From Planctomycetales bacterium (GTDB lineage: Bacteria; Planctomycetota; SBBH01), in contig SBBH01000034.1 in the NCBI GenBank assembly GCA_005239795.1, forward strand, positions 1 through 5,214: a stretch of 5,214 nt of DNA, given 5' to 3'. Both the position numbers and the translations under genes were made by a program. The first letter of the stretch is position 1; the number at the start of each line of letters is the position of its first letter. Of this stretch, positions 1-5,214 are shown one piece after another. Below the pieces are notes generated by a model. That model searched no databases and was not told the DNA's origin. It worked only from the letters and a program-made list of their open reading frames with translations.

Positions 1-90
1 AAGTACCCGGAGAACTACCGCGGCCTCATCCAGCTGGCTTGCGCCCTGCTGTGGTATCGGCGCGCCTGCAGATCAGGAGTTTTGGGATAG
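1..90 (+). CDS. Transposase, C-terminal end only (IS4/IS5-type DDE family), truncated by the window edge
   Basis: Reading frame 1 is open from the first base to a TAG at 88-90 and encodes 29 residues containing ENYRGLIQLACALLWYRR and ending SGVLG. The pattern of an aromatic/Asn, then a hydrophobic 'LIxLACALLWYRR' helix close to the stop, is characteristic of the last helix of IS4/IS5-family DDE transposases, which follows the catalytic glutamate and packs against the RNase H-like core. The enzyme would cut and join the ends of its own insertion sequence. The catalytic DDE residues lie outside the window, so I cannot tell whether the gene is intact. The stop falls only a few bases from the inferred element end, as is usual in compact insertion sequences. 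It converges on the flagellin gene. The family call comes from recall of a short segment; the subgroup is uncertain. Confidence 0.72.
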   Translation, partial: KYPENYRGLIQLACALLWYRRACRSGVLG

Positions 91-94
91 TTTC
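1..94 (+). mobile_element. Right end of an insertion sequence, probably IS5-like
   Basis: The transposase stop at 88-90 is followed directly by TTT and then CTAA at 94-97. The stretch 80-93 (TTTTGGGATAGTTT) looks like the outward end of a terminal inverted repeat. The CTAA next to it fits the YTAR target duplication of the IS5 group, so I place the edge near 93-98. The left end and the second copy of the duplication are outside the window, so the exact boundary is inferred and not observed. Confidence 0.5.
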
Positions 95-122
95 TAAGAA
101 TTTAAGCCGGATGAAAGAGCGA

Positions 123-1514
123 TTACCCGCCGCCAAGCAGCGTCATCACCTGTTTGGCAGCCAGGGCGTGGGTTTGCCGAAGGGTTGCCAATTGCGCCTG
201 GAAGCGGATTCGTTCGCGCGTCAGGTCCGCCGTCGCTCGGGCAAAATCGGTGTCGGCCAGCCTGGAACGCGCCTCAAGGGTGTTCTCCAGACGGTTCTGG
301 AAGCCGCGCAACGTCGCCTCGATGCCGTTTTGCTGGGTGGCCCCCAGCGCCCCGCGCGCGCGGTTCAGATCCGAGGCGGCCGCTTCGAGGATCCGTGCCG
401 CCCCCGCGGGATTGGCCAAGAGGCTGTTGGCGCCGCCGGCGGCCAGCGTCGAAAGCCCCCCGGAGGTTTCCCTCACGCCGAGCGACTCGGGACGGATCGA
501 TGGGAAAGCCGTCCGCAGATTTCCCGGGGCGCCGGGGAGATTCACACCGCCGCCGGCGATCTGGAAGGTGAACGTTCCCGTCCCGGTCCCTTCCCGCAGG
601 GTGATCTCGCCTTGCAGGCCGTCGGGGCTCGAGACGATGACAGTATTTCCATTGCTGGCCGCCGCGACGCCGTTGACAGTGGCCTCGACATCCTCCCCCT
701 GTGTCCTTCCCTCATCCACCCCCTCGAGCGTCCCCTCGAGATTGCGGATCTCGACGAAAGCGGCGGAACCTACATCCTGGCTCGTGATGGCGCCGGTCGT
801 CTCATCCGCGGTGACCCCCGTGACATCCGAGACGGCGTTGATAGCCTGGGCCACCTCGGCGCGCGTGGCACCCGCGGCGACCGTGACCGTGGTCGAGCCC
901 GAAACGCCGCTCACCTCAAAGGTGGCGGCGGCCGACTGCGTAGCCGCGATGGTCCCCCCCGCCTGGGCTTCGGCTGCGGGAGAGGTCACATCAACGGAAA
1001 CCGTCAGGGGCCCCCCGTCGTCAGGGAGCCTCGCCTGCTGAATCTGGACCGACTGGAACTCAGAGGCCACATTTTCAAGATTGAAATCGCTGGCGCCTGA
1101 AAGGAGATCCGTCCCTGCAAAGTTGGCGCTGCCGGCAATGCGCGAAAGGGACGAGAGGACCCCGTCCAGATTCGTCTGGAGGACCTCTCGCTCCTCGCGC
1201 GAAAGCGTGCCGTCGGCGGCCTCGACGGCCAACTCCCGGGCCCGCGTCACGAGCCCCGCCGCCTGAGAGAGAGCCCCTTCGGCAGTCTGGAAGAGGCTGA
1301 TTCCCCGCTGTGCGCTCTCGACGGACTGAGAAAGCTCTCGGATCTGGGCCCCGTACCGCTCGATGGCGACGAGAGCCGCGGGGTTGTCAGACGCACGGTT
1401 GACGCGCTGGCCGGTGGCCAGCTGGCGCTGGGCGTCATTGAGGCGCGCTAAGGTCTGAGCGAGCTCCCTCAACGTCCCTTCTGACGCGGATCCGGTCCTG
1501 CCGATGATCGGCAT
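123..1514 (-). CDS. fliC: Flagellin, structural subunit of the flagellar filament
   Basis: The 463-residue product is secreted by the flagellar type III system and polymerises into the filament. Residues about 10-140 form the N-terminal D0/D1 helices (QLATGQRVNRASDNPAAL, then GISLFQTAEGAL, RARELAVEAADGTLS and NFAGTDLLSG). Residues about 185-262 resemble a flagellin hook-IN motif, with 'TVTVAAGATRAEVAQAINAV' then 'VTGVTA'. Residues about 275-370 resemble the variable region of planctomycete flagellins, including DVEATVNG, FQIAGGG and GGANSLL. Residues about 375-463 form the C-terminal helices (FQNRLENTLEARSRLADTDFARATADLT, ending VMTLLGGG). FlgL, the related junction protein, was considered, but the C-terminus fits flagellin better. 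The N-terminus lacks the usual 'INTN' segment. The ATG is supported by AAGG seven bases upstream. An insertion-sequence end lies just past the stop codon. The symbol is generic; the species may use another name. Confidence 0.92.
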   Translation of the reverse strand: MPIIGRTGSASEGTLRELAQTLARLNDAQRQLATGQRVNRASDNPAALVAIERYGAQIRELSQSVESAQRGISLFQTAEGALSQAAGLVTRARELAVEAADGTLSREEREVLQTNLDGVLSSLSRIAGSANFAGTDLLSGASDFNLENVASEFQSVQIQQARLPDDGGPLTVSVDVTSPAAEAQAGGTIAATQSAAATFEVSGVSGSTTVTVAAGATRAEVAQAINAVSDVTGVTADETTGAITSQDVGSAAFVEIRNLEGTLEGVDEGRTQGEDVEATVNGVAAASNGNTVIVSSPDGLQGEITLREGTGTGTFTFQIAGGGVNLPGAPGNLRTAFPSIRPESLGVRETSGGLSTLAAGGANSLLANPAGAARILEAAASDLNRARGALGATQQNGIEATLRGFQNRLENTLEARSRLADTDFARATADLTRERIRFQAQLATLRQTHALAAKQVMTLLGGG

Positions 1515-1517
1515 AAG

Positions 1518-1525
1518 CCCCCCTT
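1518..1525 (-). promoter_or_regulatory. Ribosome binding site of the flagellin gene
   Basis: On the minus strand AAGGGGGG precedes CTT and the ATG. The AAGG part matches the Shine-Dalgarno consensus and lies seven bases from the start, which supports the ATG at 1514. The run of six G is slightly off the ideal AAGGAGG. Confidence 0.6.
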
Positions 1526-1592
1526 AGGATTCGCGCAAAAATAACTTCTTCATCAAACACAGAATTATTTCCGCGCGGCGCCTTATTATGCC
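1526..1592 (-). promoter_or_regulatory. AT-rich gap that probably holds the flagellin promoter
   Basis: The spacer between the protease stop and the flagellin start is 78 bp and far richer in A and T than the flanking genes. On the minus strand it contains CATAAT (1590-1585), five of six matches to a sigma-70 -10 box, but no convincing -35 box sits 16-18 bases before it. I looked for sigma-28 (TAAA, then GCCGATAA) and sigma-54 (GG, then GC) elements, the usual flagellin promoters, and found none. No hairpin followed by a T run ends the protease transcript here, so read-through from the protease gene is possible. Confidence 0.25.
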
Positions 1593-3869
1593 CTATTTTG
1601 GGGCCGGCGGAGGATTTTTCTCTTGACCGAACTTATCCTTAAAAGAGGCGTATTCCTTGAAGGCTGCCAAATCGATGCCAGCCTTGGCCCCAAGCTCCAC
1701 CATGGCCCGCTGAAGCGGCACATCTTCCTCGAGCGGGATCTCCAGGGGGAAGGGCTTTCCGATTTCGCTCATGATCCGCTTCCTGAGCTCGAGCCGGAAA
1801 AGATGGAAAAGATCTTTATCGGGAAGCCCCTCCGGCGCCACCTCTTTCGCCCATGCGCCATAACCGGGATAGTCGTTCGCCGGCGCTCCGCTAGCCAGAA
1901 GCTGTTCATAGCGCGCCTTGTCCTTCACATACCAAGCGTCGAAGAATTTCTTGAAGGCTCCTGAGGTCACGAGCTTGAGGTGTGCCGCGAACTTCCATCC
2001 CTCCATCTCCGGGACGGAGGCTTCGATGTCGGGCTTCACGCCGATCCCATGGATCGAGACGCCGTCCTTGAGAAAATATTTCGCGATCGTGATCTTGAGG
2101 CGCGCCTGTTCAGTCGCGCCGTCATTCACGCGACGCGACGCGGAGAGCGGAAGCTCCCGTTGGACGCTCCCTTTGCCGTAGGTCGTGGCCCCCACAAGAA
2201 AGGCTCGGCCGTGCGCCCTCATGGCGCCAGCGAAGATCTCGGAAGCTGAGGCACTCGACTTGTCCGTCAGGATCGCGATTGGATAGGGCGGGCGGATCTT
2301 GTGGGAGATGGGCCGGAGGCCCCGCTGCTTCGCCTCGGCGGGATTGAGCCAATCCCGGAACTGCTGGATTTGGCCGCCGCTTCGGGCGAAATACTGGTAG
2401 TAGGCCCCCCCCGCCTGGTATTCCTCGCGCTGGCCGTAATCGGGGCTTCGCCCCTCGGTGTAGACCACAAGCGCCCCGGAGGGAAGGAACTGACTCGTAA
2501 TGGAGACAGCCGCATCCAGAAGTCCGCCGCCATTGGCGCGCAGGTCGATGACGAGCCCTTTCATGCCCTCTTTCTCCAAGGCGTCCAACGCCTGCGAAAA
2601 TTCCTGGTAACTTTTTTCGCCGAACTGCACCAGGCGCAGGTACCCAATCCCGCCCGGCAGGGATTCCCAGAAAACCGTTTCCCGCTGGATCGTCCCCCGC
2701 GCCAGGGTAAATTTTTGCGGCTCCTGCCAGCCGGCCCGGATGACCTCGATCGTGACGGTCGAACCGGGCGGCCCTCGGAGGCGCTTCACCCCTTCGGTGA
2801 GGGACAGTTCCTGTACCGACTCCCCCTCGATTTTCGTGATCCGGTCTCCGGTCCGGATCCCCGCGTTGTAGGCGGGCCCGCTGAAGAAAGCGGTCGCGAT
2901 CTGGATGTAGCCGGCCTCGTCCTTCTCGACCTGCGCGCCGACCCCGGCATATTCCCCCCGGAACATCTCCTCACTCTCCTTGGCCTCCTCCGGCGTCATA
3001 TACTCACAATGCCTGTCCAAGGAGGCCGCGATCCCTTTGCCGACGGCGTCGAAAAGCGACTCGACGGAGACGCGCTTCTCGTCGACGTAATGCTTCTGGA
3101 CCGTGGCAACCATCTCCTCCAAAACCGCCTCGCGCCCGAGGAAGGCGGGGTTTTCCCTGACGCCCATGACGGCGACAGCCTGGTCCTTCTCCAACAGGGA
3201 ACGCGCCAGGCGTCCCTCGATCGACGGCTCCAAGGCGAGGCGCTCGAGTTCCTTGCGGACGGCGGGGATCCCTTGCGCCTCGGCTGCCCCCAGAACCGCT
3301 GCGCGGCGCGCTCCTTGAGAGGCGGCCGGGTCCTGGACAATCGACAACAGAATCTGCCGCGCCTCCGGGTGGCGCGCGACACGCCACCAGCTCGCGGCCG
3401 CCTCGGCCCTGAAGGCGGCGTCCATTCCAGAGGTCCGGGAGAGCGCCGCCAGAGCGGGCAGGGTCCGGTTTCCAGGGAAACGTTCTAGAACTGCCAGGGC
3501 CAAAAGACGCGTAGGAGGCGTCCCGTCGCGAACCGCCTTGTCGAGCGCCGCTACGGCAGTCGGATCCTGGGCAGACGATTCCAGAAGGGAAGCCGCGGCC
3601 ACAAGGCGCCAGAAGGGGTCGTCTGCGGCGAGGAATTTCCTCATCTCCCCCTCGGCGGACTTCCCCAACGAGGCGATCTTCGCCGAACGCTCGAGGAGAT
3701 CCCCCAAGGTCCCCGGCTCGCGGTGCGGATCGGCTTCCTGCAGGACCGCCGCGACCTCGGAGGCGGCGCTCGCGGCGCCCCCCGTCGCAAGCGTGGAAGA
3801 AAAAACCACCGCCGCGCCGGCCGCGAGCACCCCGCCCCACAGGATCGACCGCACGATGCGAAATCTCAC
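1593..3869 (-). CDS. Exported S41-family carboxyl-terminal processing protease with HEAT-like N-terminal region
   Basis: The predicted 758-residue protein is a periplasmic serine protease of the CtpA/Prc/Tsp type, which trims or degrades proteins from their C-terminal ends. It begins with basic residues and a hydrophobic segment (about 8-36), a probable Sec signal peptide. Residues about 50-230 are alanine- and leucine-rich helical repeats resembling HEAT repeats. Residues about 245-300 match the N-terminal S41 helical domain (VATVQKHYVDE, then LDRHCEYMTPEE). A PDZ domain spans about 305-390 (YAGVGAQV, then AGIRTGDRI). The protease core spans about 395-620 and includes GLVIDLRANGGG and SASASEIFAGAM. 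Ser541, Lys566 and Gln570 have the 25- and 4-residue spacing of the CtpA catalytic set. There is an insertion at about 474-525 and a helical C-terminal extension after 620. The GTG start was chosen because it directly precedes the signal peptide; the open frame continues upstream to 4253 but overlaps the divergent gene. It shares its promoter region with that gene. Confidence 0.93.
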   Translation of the reverse strand: MRFRIVRSILWGGVLAAGAAVVFSSTLATGGAASAASEVAAVLQEADPHREPGTLGDLLERSAKIASLGKSAEGEMRKFLAADDPFWRLVAAASLLESSAQDPTAVAALDKAVRDGTPPTRLLALAVLERFPGNRTLPALAALSRTSGMDAAFRAEAAASWWRVARHPEARQILLSIVQDPAASQGARRAAVLGAAEAQGIPAVRKELERLALEPSIEGRLARSLLEKDQAVAVMGVRENPAFLGREAVLEEMVATVQKHYVDEKRVSVESLFDAVGKGIAASLDRHCEYMTPEEAKESEEMFRGEYAGVGAQVEKDEAGYIQIATAFFSGPAYNAGIRTGDRITKIEGESVQELSLTEGVKRLRGPPGSTVTIEVIRAGWQEPQKFTLARGTIQRETVFWESLPGGIGYLRLVQFGEKSYQEFSQALDALEKEGMKGLVIDLRANGGGLLDAAVSITSQFLPSGALVVYTEGRSPDYGQREEYQAGGAYYQYFARSGGQIQQFRDWLNPAEAKQRGLRPISHKIRPPYPIAILTDKSSASASEIFAGAMRAHGRAFLVGATTYGKGSVQRELPLSASRRVNDGATEQARLKITIAKYFLKDGVSIHGIGVKPDIEASVPEMEGWKFAAHLKLVTSGAFKKFFDAWYVKDKARYEQLLASGAPANDYPGYGAWAKEVAPEGLPDKDLFHLFRLELRKRIMSEIGKPFPLEIPLEEDVPLQRAMVELGAKAGIDLAAFKEYASFKDKFGQEKNPPPAPK

Positions 3870-3888
3870 GGCATGCAGGCTACCACGA

Positions 3889-3894
3889 CCTCCC
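3889..3894 (-). promoter_or_regulatory. Possible ribosome binding site of the S41 protease gene, start uncertain
   Basis: On the minus strand GGGAGG is the only strong Shine-Dalgarno-like match upstream of the signal peptide. It lies 19 bases before the in-frame GTG at 3869, which is too long, but 10 bases before an in-frame CTG at 3878. The choice changes the N-terminus by only three residues. The GGAGG can also pair with CCTCC (minus strand, 3903-3899) in a five-base-pair hairpin with a five-base loop, which could mask it. Confidence 0.35.
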
Positions 3895-3903
3895 TTCCGG
3901 AGG

Positions 3904-3931
3904 AAATCCCAAATCCAAAATCTAAAACCTC
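3904..3931 (-). repeat. Degenerate 7-bp tandem repeat, about four units
   Basis: On the + strand the units are AAATCCC, AAATCCA, AAATCTA and AAACCTC, head to tail. On the minus strand they read as GGATTT/AGATTT-type units. Similar ATTTTGGATTT heptamers are, as I recall, scattered through intergenic DNA of many planctomycetes and cyanobacteria. The repeat sits in the leader of the protease gene, 35 bp upstream of its GTG. It is translated as FRFWIWDF if the protease frame is wrongly extended. Confidence 0.6.
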
Positions 3932-3940
3932 CACAAATCC

Positions 3941-4000
3941 TTGCAGAAAATTGCCGCGACAGGGTACCTTTTCGCCTCTGGCTGGTTATATGAAGAGGCC
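3941..4000. promoter_or_regulatory. Candidate divergent promoter region
   Basis: Both flanking genes start from this 153-bp region, so at least two promoters are expected here. On the minus strand TATAAC (3990-3985) matches five of six bases of a -10 box for the protease gene but has a poor -35. On the + strand TATATG (3987-3992) overlaps it and could serve the secreted HEAT-like gene; a second option is TTGCAG (3941) 18 bases before TACCTT (3965). None of these is strong, and promoters in planctomycetes often depart from the consensus. Confidence 0.25.
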
Positions 4001-4010
4001 CAGACTCAGA

Positions 4011-4018
4011 AAGGAAGG
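4011..4018 (+). promoter_or_regulatory. Ribosome binding site of the secreted HEAT-like protein gene
   Basis: AAGGAAGG precedes GTGA and the ATG at 4023. The AAGGA part lies seven bases from the start, a good Shine-Dalgarno spacing, and it fixes the start directly before a signal peptide. Confidence 0.7.
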
Positions 4019-4022
4019 GTGA

Positions 4023-5075
4023 ATGCGCTTTTCCAAAAACGTCTTCTTCTTGGCGTGCGTTTCGACAGCGGCCGCGGTCTGCCTGCCGACCCTCTCGGCC
4101 GCTCCTGACAAGAAAAAGAAAGAAGCGTCCTCCGCAAAAGAGGTAGAGGCCGAAAAGAAGCGGATCGACGCCCTCATCGAGGATCTGGGAAGCCGCAGTT
4201 TCAAGACGCGCTCGAACGCCGCCAAGGAATTGGAAGCGCTGGTCGCCGAACACAGGGAAGATAAGATCGGCGCCTATGCGCTCAGCGCCCTTCAGAAGAC
4301 GGGAGAAAACGATAATGACGTGGAGGTGCGCGCCCAGGTCAGACGCATCCTGGAAAAGCTCGGCATGGCCCCCACCCCCAAAAACATCCAGGCGCTCATC
4401 GACGAAATGAAAAAGACGCGTGACATCCTCGTGGGAAACGCCGCCCTCTACAAACTCATTGCGATGGGGGAACCGGGAATAAGCGCTGTGGAAAACGAAT
4501 TCAAGCCAGACCCAGAACGCTTCGGAAAAAATTCGGACAAATACGCCCTAGACATTGCCTTGGGGAGCGACGCGGCCACGCTCGCGCCCGGGGACTTTGT
4601 GACCGTGACGGCGAAAATCACCAACGCAGGGAAAAAGTCTATCTGGTTCAACCCGTTGCAAGCCACCATGACATTCACCTGTAACAAGCAAGATCCAACA
4701 ACAACCGCACCTGACGACTACGCCGAACTTCTCTTCAAGCTCGTCGAGTCTGGAAGAAACTCCAACTACACCCTCCTTCATCTCGAGCCGGGGGAGGAAC
4801 TCCTCCTCACCTATGAGACGTCACCCAAGAACCCCGGCGTCCTGCGATGCGAGTTCTCATACGCCGTTGCCGCGAGCTCGGACGCGCCGAGTGAACTAAA
4901 TGAAGTTGACAGGGAAAAGCAGGCGGCGATCAACAGGGAAAAGCTGGCGATAATCGCGAGAGTATTCGGCCAAGAAATCCCCCCCGTCCTATGCTCTCCT
5001 ACCCCTTTTGGAATTTCTGAGACCTTGGTCATCGAGGTGAAGGGCACAGCCAAGTCACAGAAGAAGTACAAATAA
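4023..5075 (+). CDS. Secreted protein with HEAT-like repeats and a putative beta-sandwich domain, function unknown
   Basis: I do not recognise a named family for this 350-residue protein. Residues 1-27 form a signal peptide (MRFSK, a hydrophobic stretch, then a likely cut at LSAA/PDK); Cys20 is not in a proper lipobox, so a lipoprotein is unlikely. Residues 28-47 are rich in lysine and glutamate. Residues about 47-115 resemble HEAT-like repeats (ALIEDLGSRSFKTRSNAAKELEAL, then VEVRAQVRRILEKLG), a type common in planctomycete proteins. Another helical pair spans about 118-162. Residues about 178-340 alternate hydrophobic and polar residues as in an Ig-like or BsuPI-like beta-sandwich (LAPGDFVTVTAKITNAGKKS, LHLEPGEELLLTYE, PGVLRCEFSY). 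A charged helical segment at about 290-315 contains a short internal duplication. It is transcribed away from the S41 protease and probably acts in the same exported compartment. No catalytic motif is visible, so a binding, scaffold or inhibitor role is more likely than an enzyme. Confidence 0.85.
   Translation: MRFSKNVFFLACVSTAAAVCLPTLSAAPDKKKKEASSAKEVEAEKKRIDALIEDLGSRSFKTRSNAAKELEALVAEHREDKIGAYALSALQKTGENDNDVEVRAQVRRILEKLGMAPTPKNIQALIDEMKKTRDILVGNAALYKLIAMGEPGISAVENEFKPDPERFGKNSDKYALDIALGSDAATLAPGDFVTVTAKITNAGKKSIWFNPLQATMTFTCNKQDPTTTAPDDYAELLFKLVESGRNSNYTLLHLEPGEELLLTYETSPKNPGVLRCEFSYAVAASSDAPSELNEVDREKQAAINREKLAIIARVFGQEIPPVLCSPTPFGISETLVIEVKGTAKSQKKYK
4908..4955 (+). repeat. 24-bp tandem duplication inside the secreted HEAT-like gene
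   Basis: ACAGGGAAAAGC occurs exactly at 4909-4920 and 4933-4944, a period of 24 bp, with partial matches continuing downstream. The period is a multiple of three, so it yields two similar octapeptides, DREKQAAI and NREKLAII, in a charged helical stretch and leaves the frame intact. Confidence 0.6.
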
Positions 5076-5214
5076 GACTCCTGGGCGGCGTCTGGGCCTC
5101 AACTCGCGGGGCCTGCTCGAGTATCCCCAGTTCAGTGGTGACTTTTCCAACATTTCACAGGGGAAATGCCTCCAAAAATAGTTCGTAAAAGCGGCTCAGC
5201 GATAACAGGCATTA

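Noticed and set aside
39..1100. Long open frame of 353 codons on the + strand opposite the flagellin gene, plus a second one of 295 codons at 154-1041
   Set aside because: They are antisense to a clear flagellin, rich in Arg, Gly and Pro as expected of GC-rich shadow frames, and show no domain or ribosome binding site.
123..1514. Hook-filament junction protein FlgL instead of flagellin
   Set aside because: The RASDNPA segment is FlgL-like, but the middle region and the C-terminal ENTLEARSRLADTDFARATADLT segment follow flagellin.
1515..1592. Sigma-28 or sigma-54 flagellin promoter
   Set aside because: No TAAA with a properly spaced GCCGATAA and no GG-N10-GC pair could be found on the minus strand; GCCGAT occurs only inside the start of the coding region.
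2301..3488. 395-codon open frame on the + strand opposite the protease
   Set aside because: It lies wholly within the protease gene on the other strand and has shadow-like composition with no recognisable motif.
5102..5122. ACTCG and CGAGT inverted repeat after the last gene, as a terminator
   Set aside because: The stem is only five base pairs with an 11-base loop and no T run follows.
5151..5168. CATTTC-ACAGGG-GAAATG hairpin near the right edge
   Set aside because: A six-base-pair, AT-rich stem without a T tract is weak; it could be chance, and no gene boundary beyond it is visible.
5176..5192. AAAAATAGTTCGTAAAA as a second copy of the insertion-sequence end seen at 80-98
   Set aside because: Only ATAGTT and scattered bases match; the GGG core of the inferred repeat is missing and no transposase lies nearby.

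Overview
The window looks like chromosomal DNA from a GC-rich, flagellated, diderm bacterium, most likely a member of the Planctomycetota or a close relative. Three things support this. The flagellin has the long planctomycete-type layout, with a hook-IN-like middle and a glycine-rich 'GGxNSL'-type segment before the C-terminal helices. The S41 protease is fused to a HEAT-like helical region. The small secreted protein carries an 'LIEDLGSRSFKTRSNAAKELE'-style HEAT-like repeat of a kind very common in planctomycete proteins. The assignment rests on recall of family sequences and was not computed.

Layout from left to right. Positions 1-90 are the last 29 codons of a transposase on the + strand, resembling IS4/IS5-type DDE enzymes. 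The element appears to end a few bases later, around 91-98. A flagellin gene on the minus strand (123-1514) ends only about 25-30 bp from that boundary. A 78-bp AT-rich gap separates the flagellin start from the end of a large minus-strand gene (1593-3869). That gene encodes an exported carboxyl-terminal processing (S41) protease with an intact Ser-Lys-Gln catalytic set. Divergent from it, across a 153-bp intergenic region (3870-4022), is a + strand gene (4023-5075) for a secreted 350-residue protein with a HEAT-like N-terminal half and a predicted beta-sandwich C-terminal half. The final 139 bp contain no gene I can support.

How the genes might relate. The protease and the secreted HEAT-like protein are head-to-head, both exported and both contain HEAT-like helices. 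A protease with a helical partner (adaptor, substrate or inhibitor) is a reasonable but unproven reading. The flagellin lies downstream of the protease on the same strand. It has its own Shine-Dalgarno sequence and probably its own transcription start, and nothing ties the two genes functionally.

I did not find a clear new defence, mobile or RNA system. The most useful observations are the insertion-sequence junction beside the flagellin gene, the degenerate heptamer repeat in the divergent promoter region (which also creates a misleading upstream extension of the protease reading frame), the unusual domain build of the protease, and the possible protease-partner pair.
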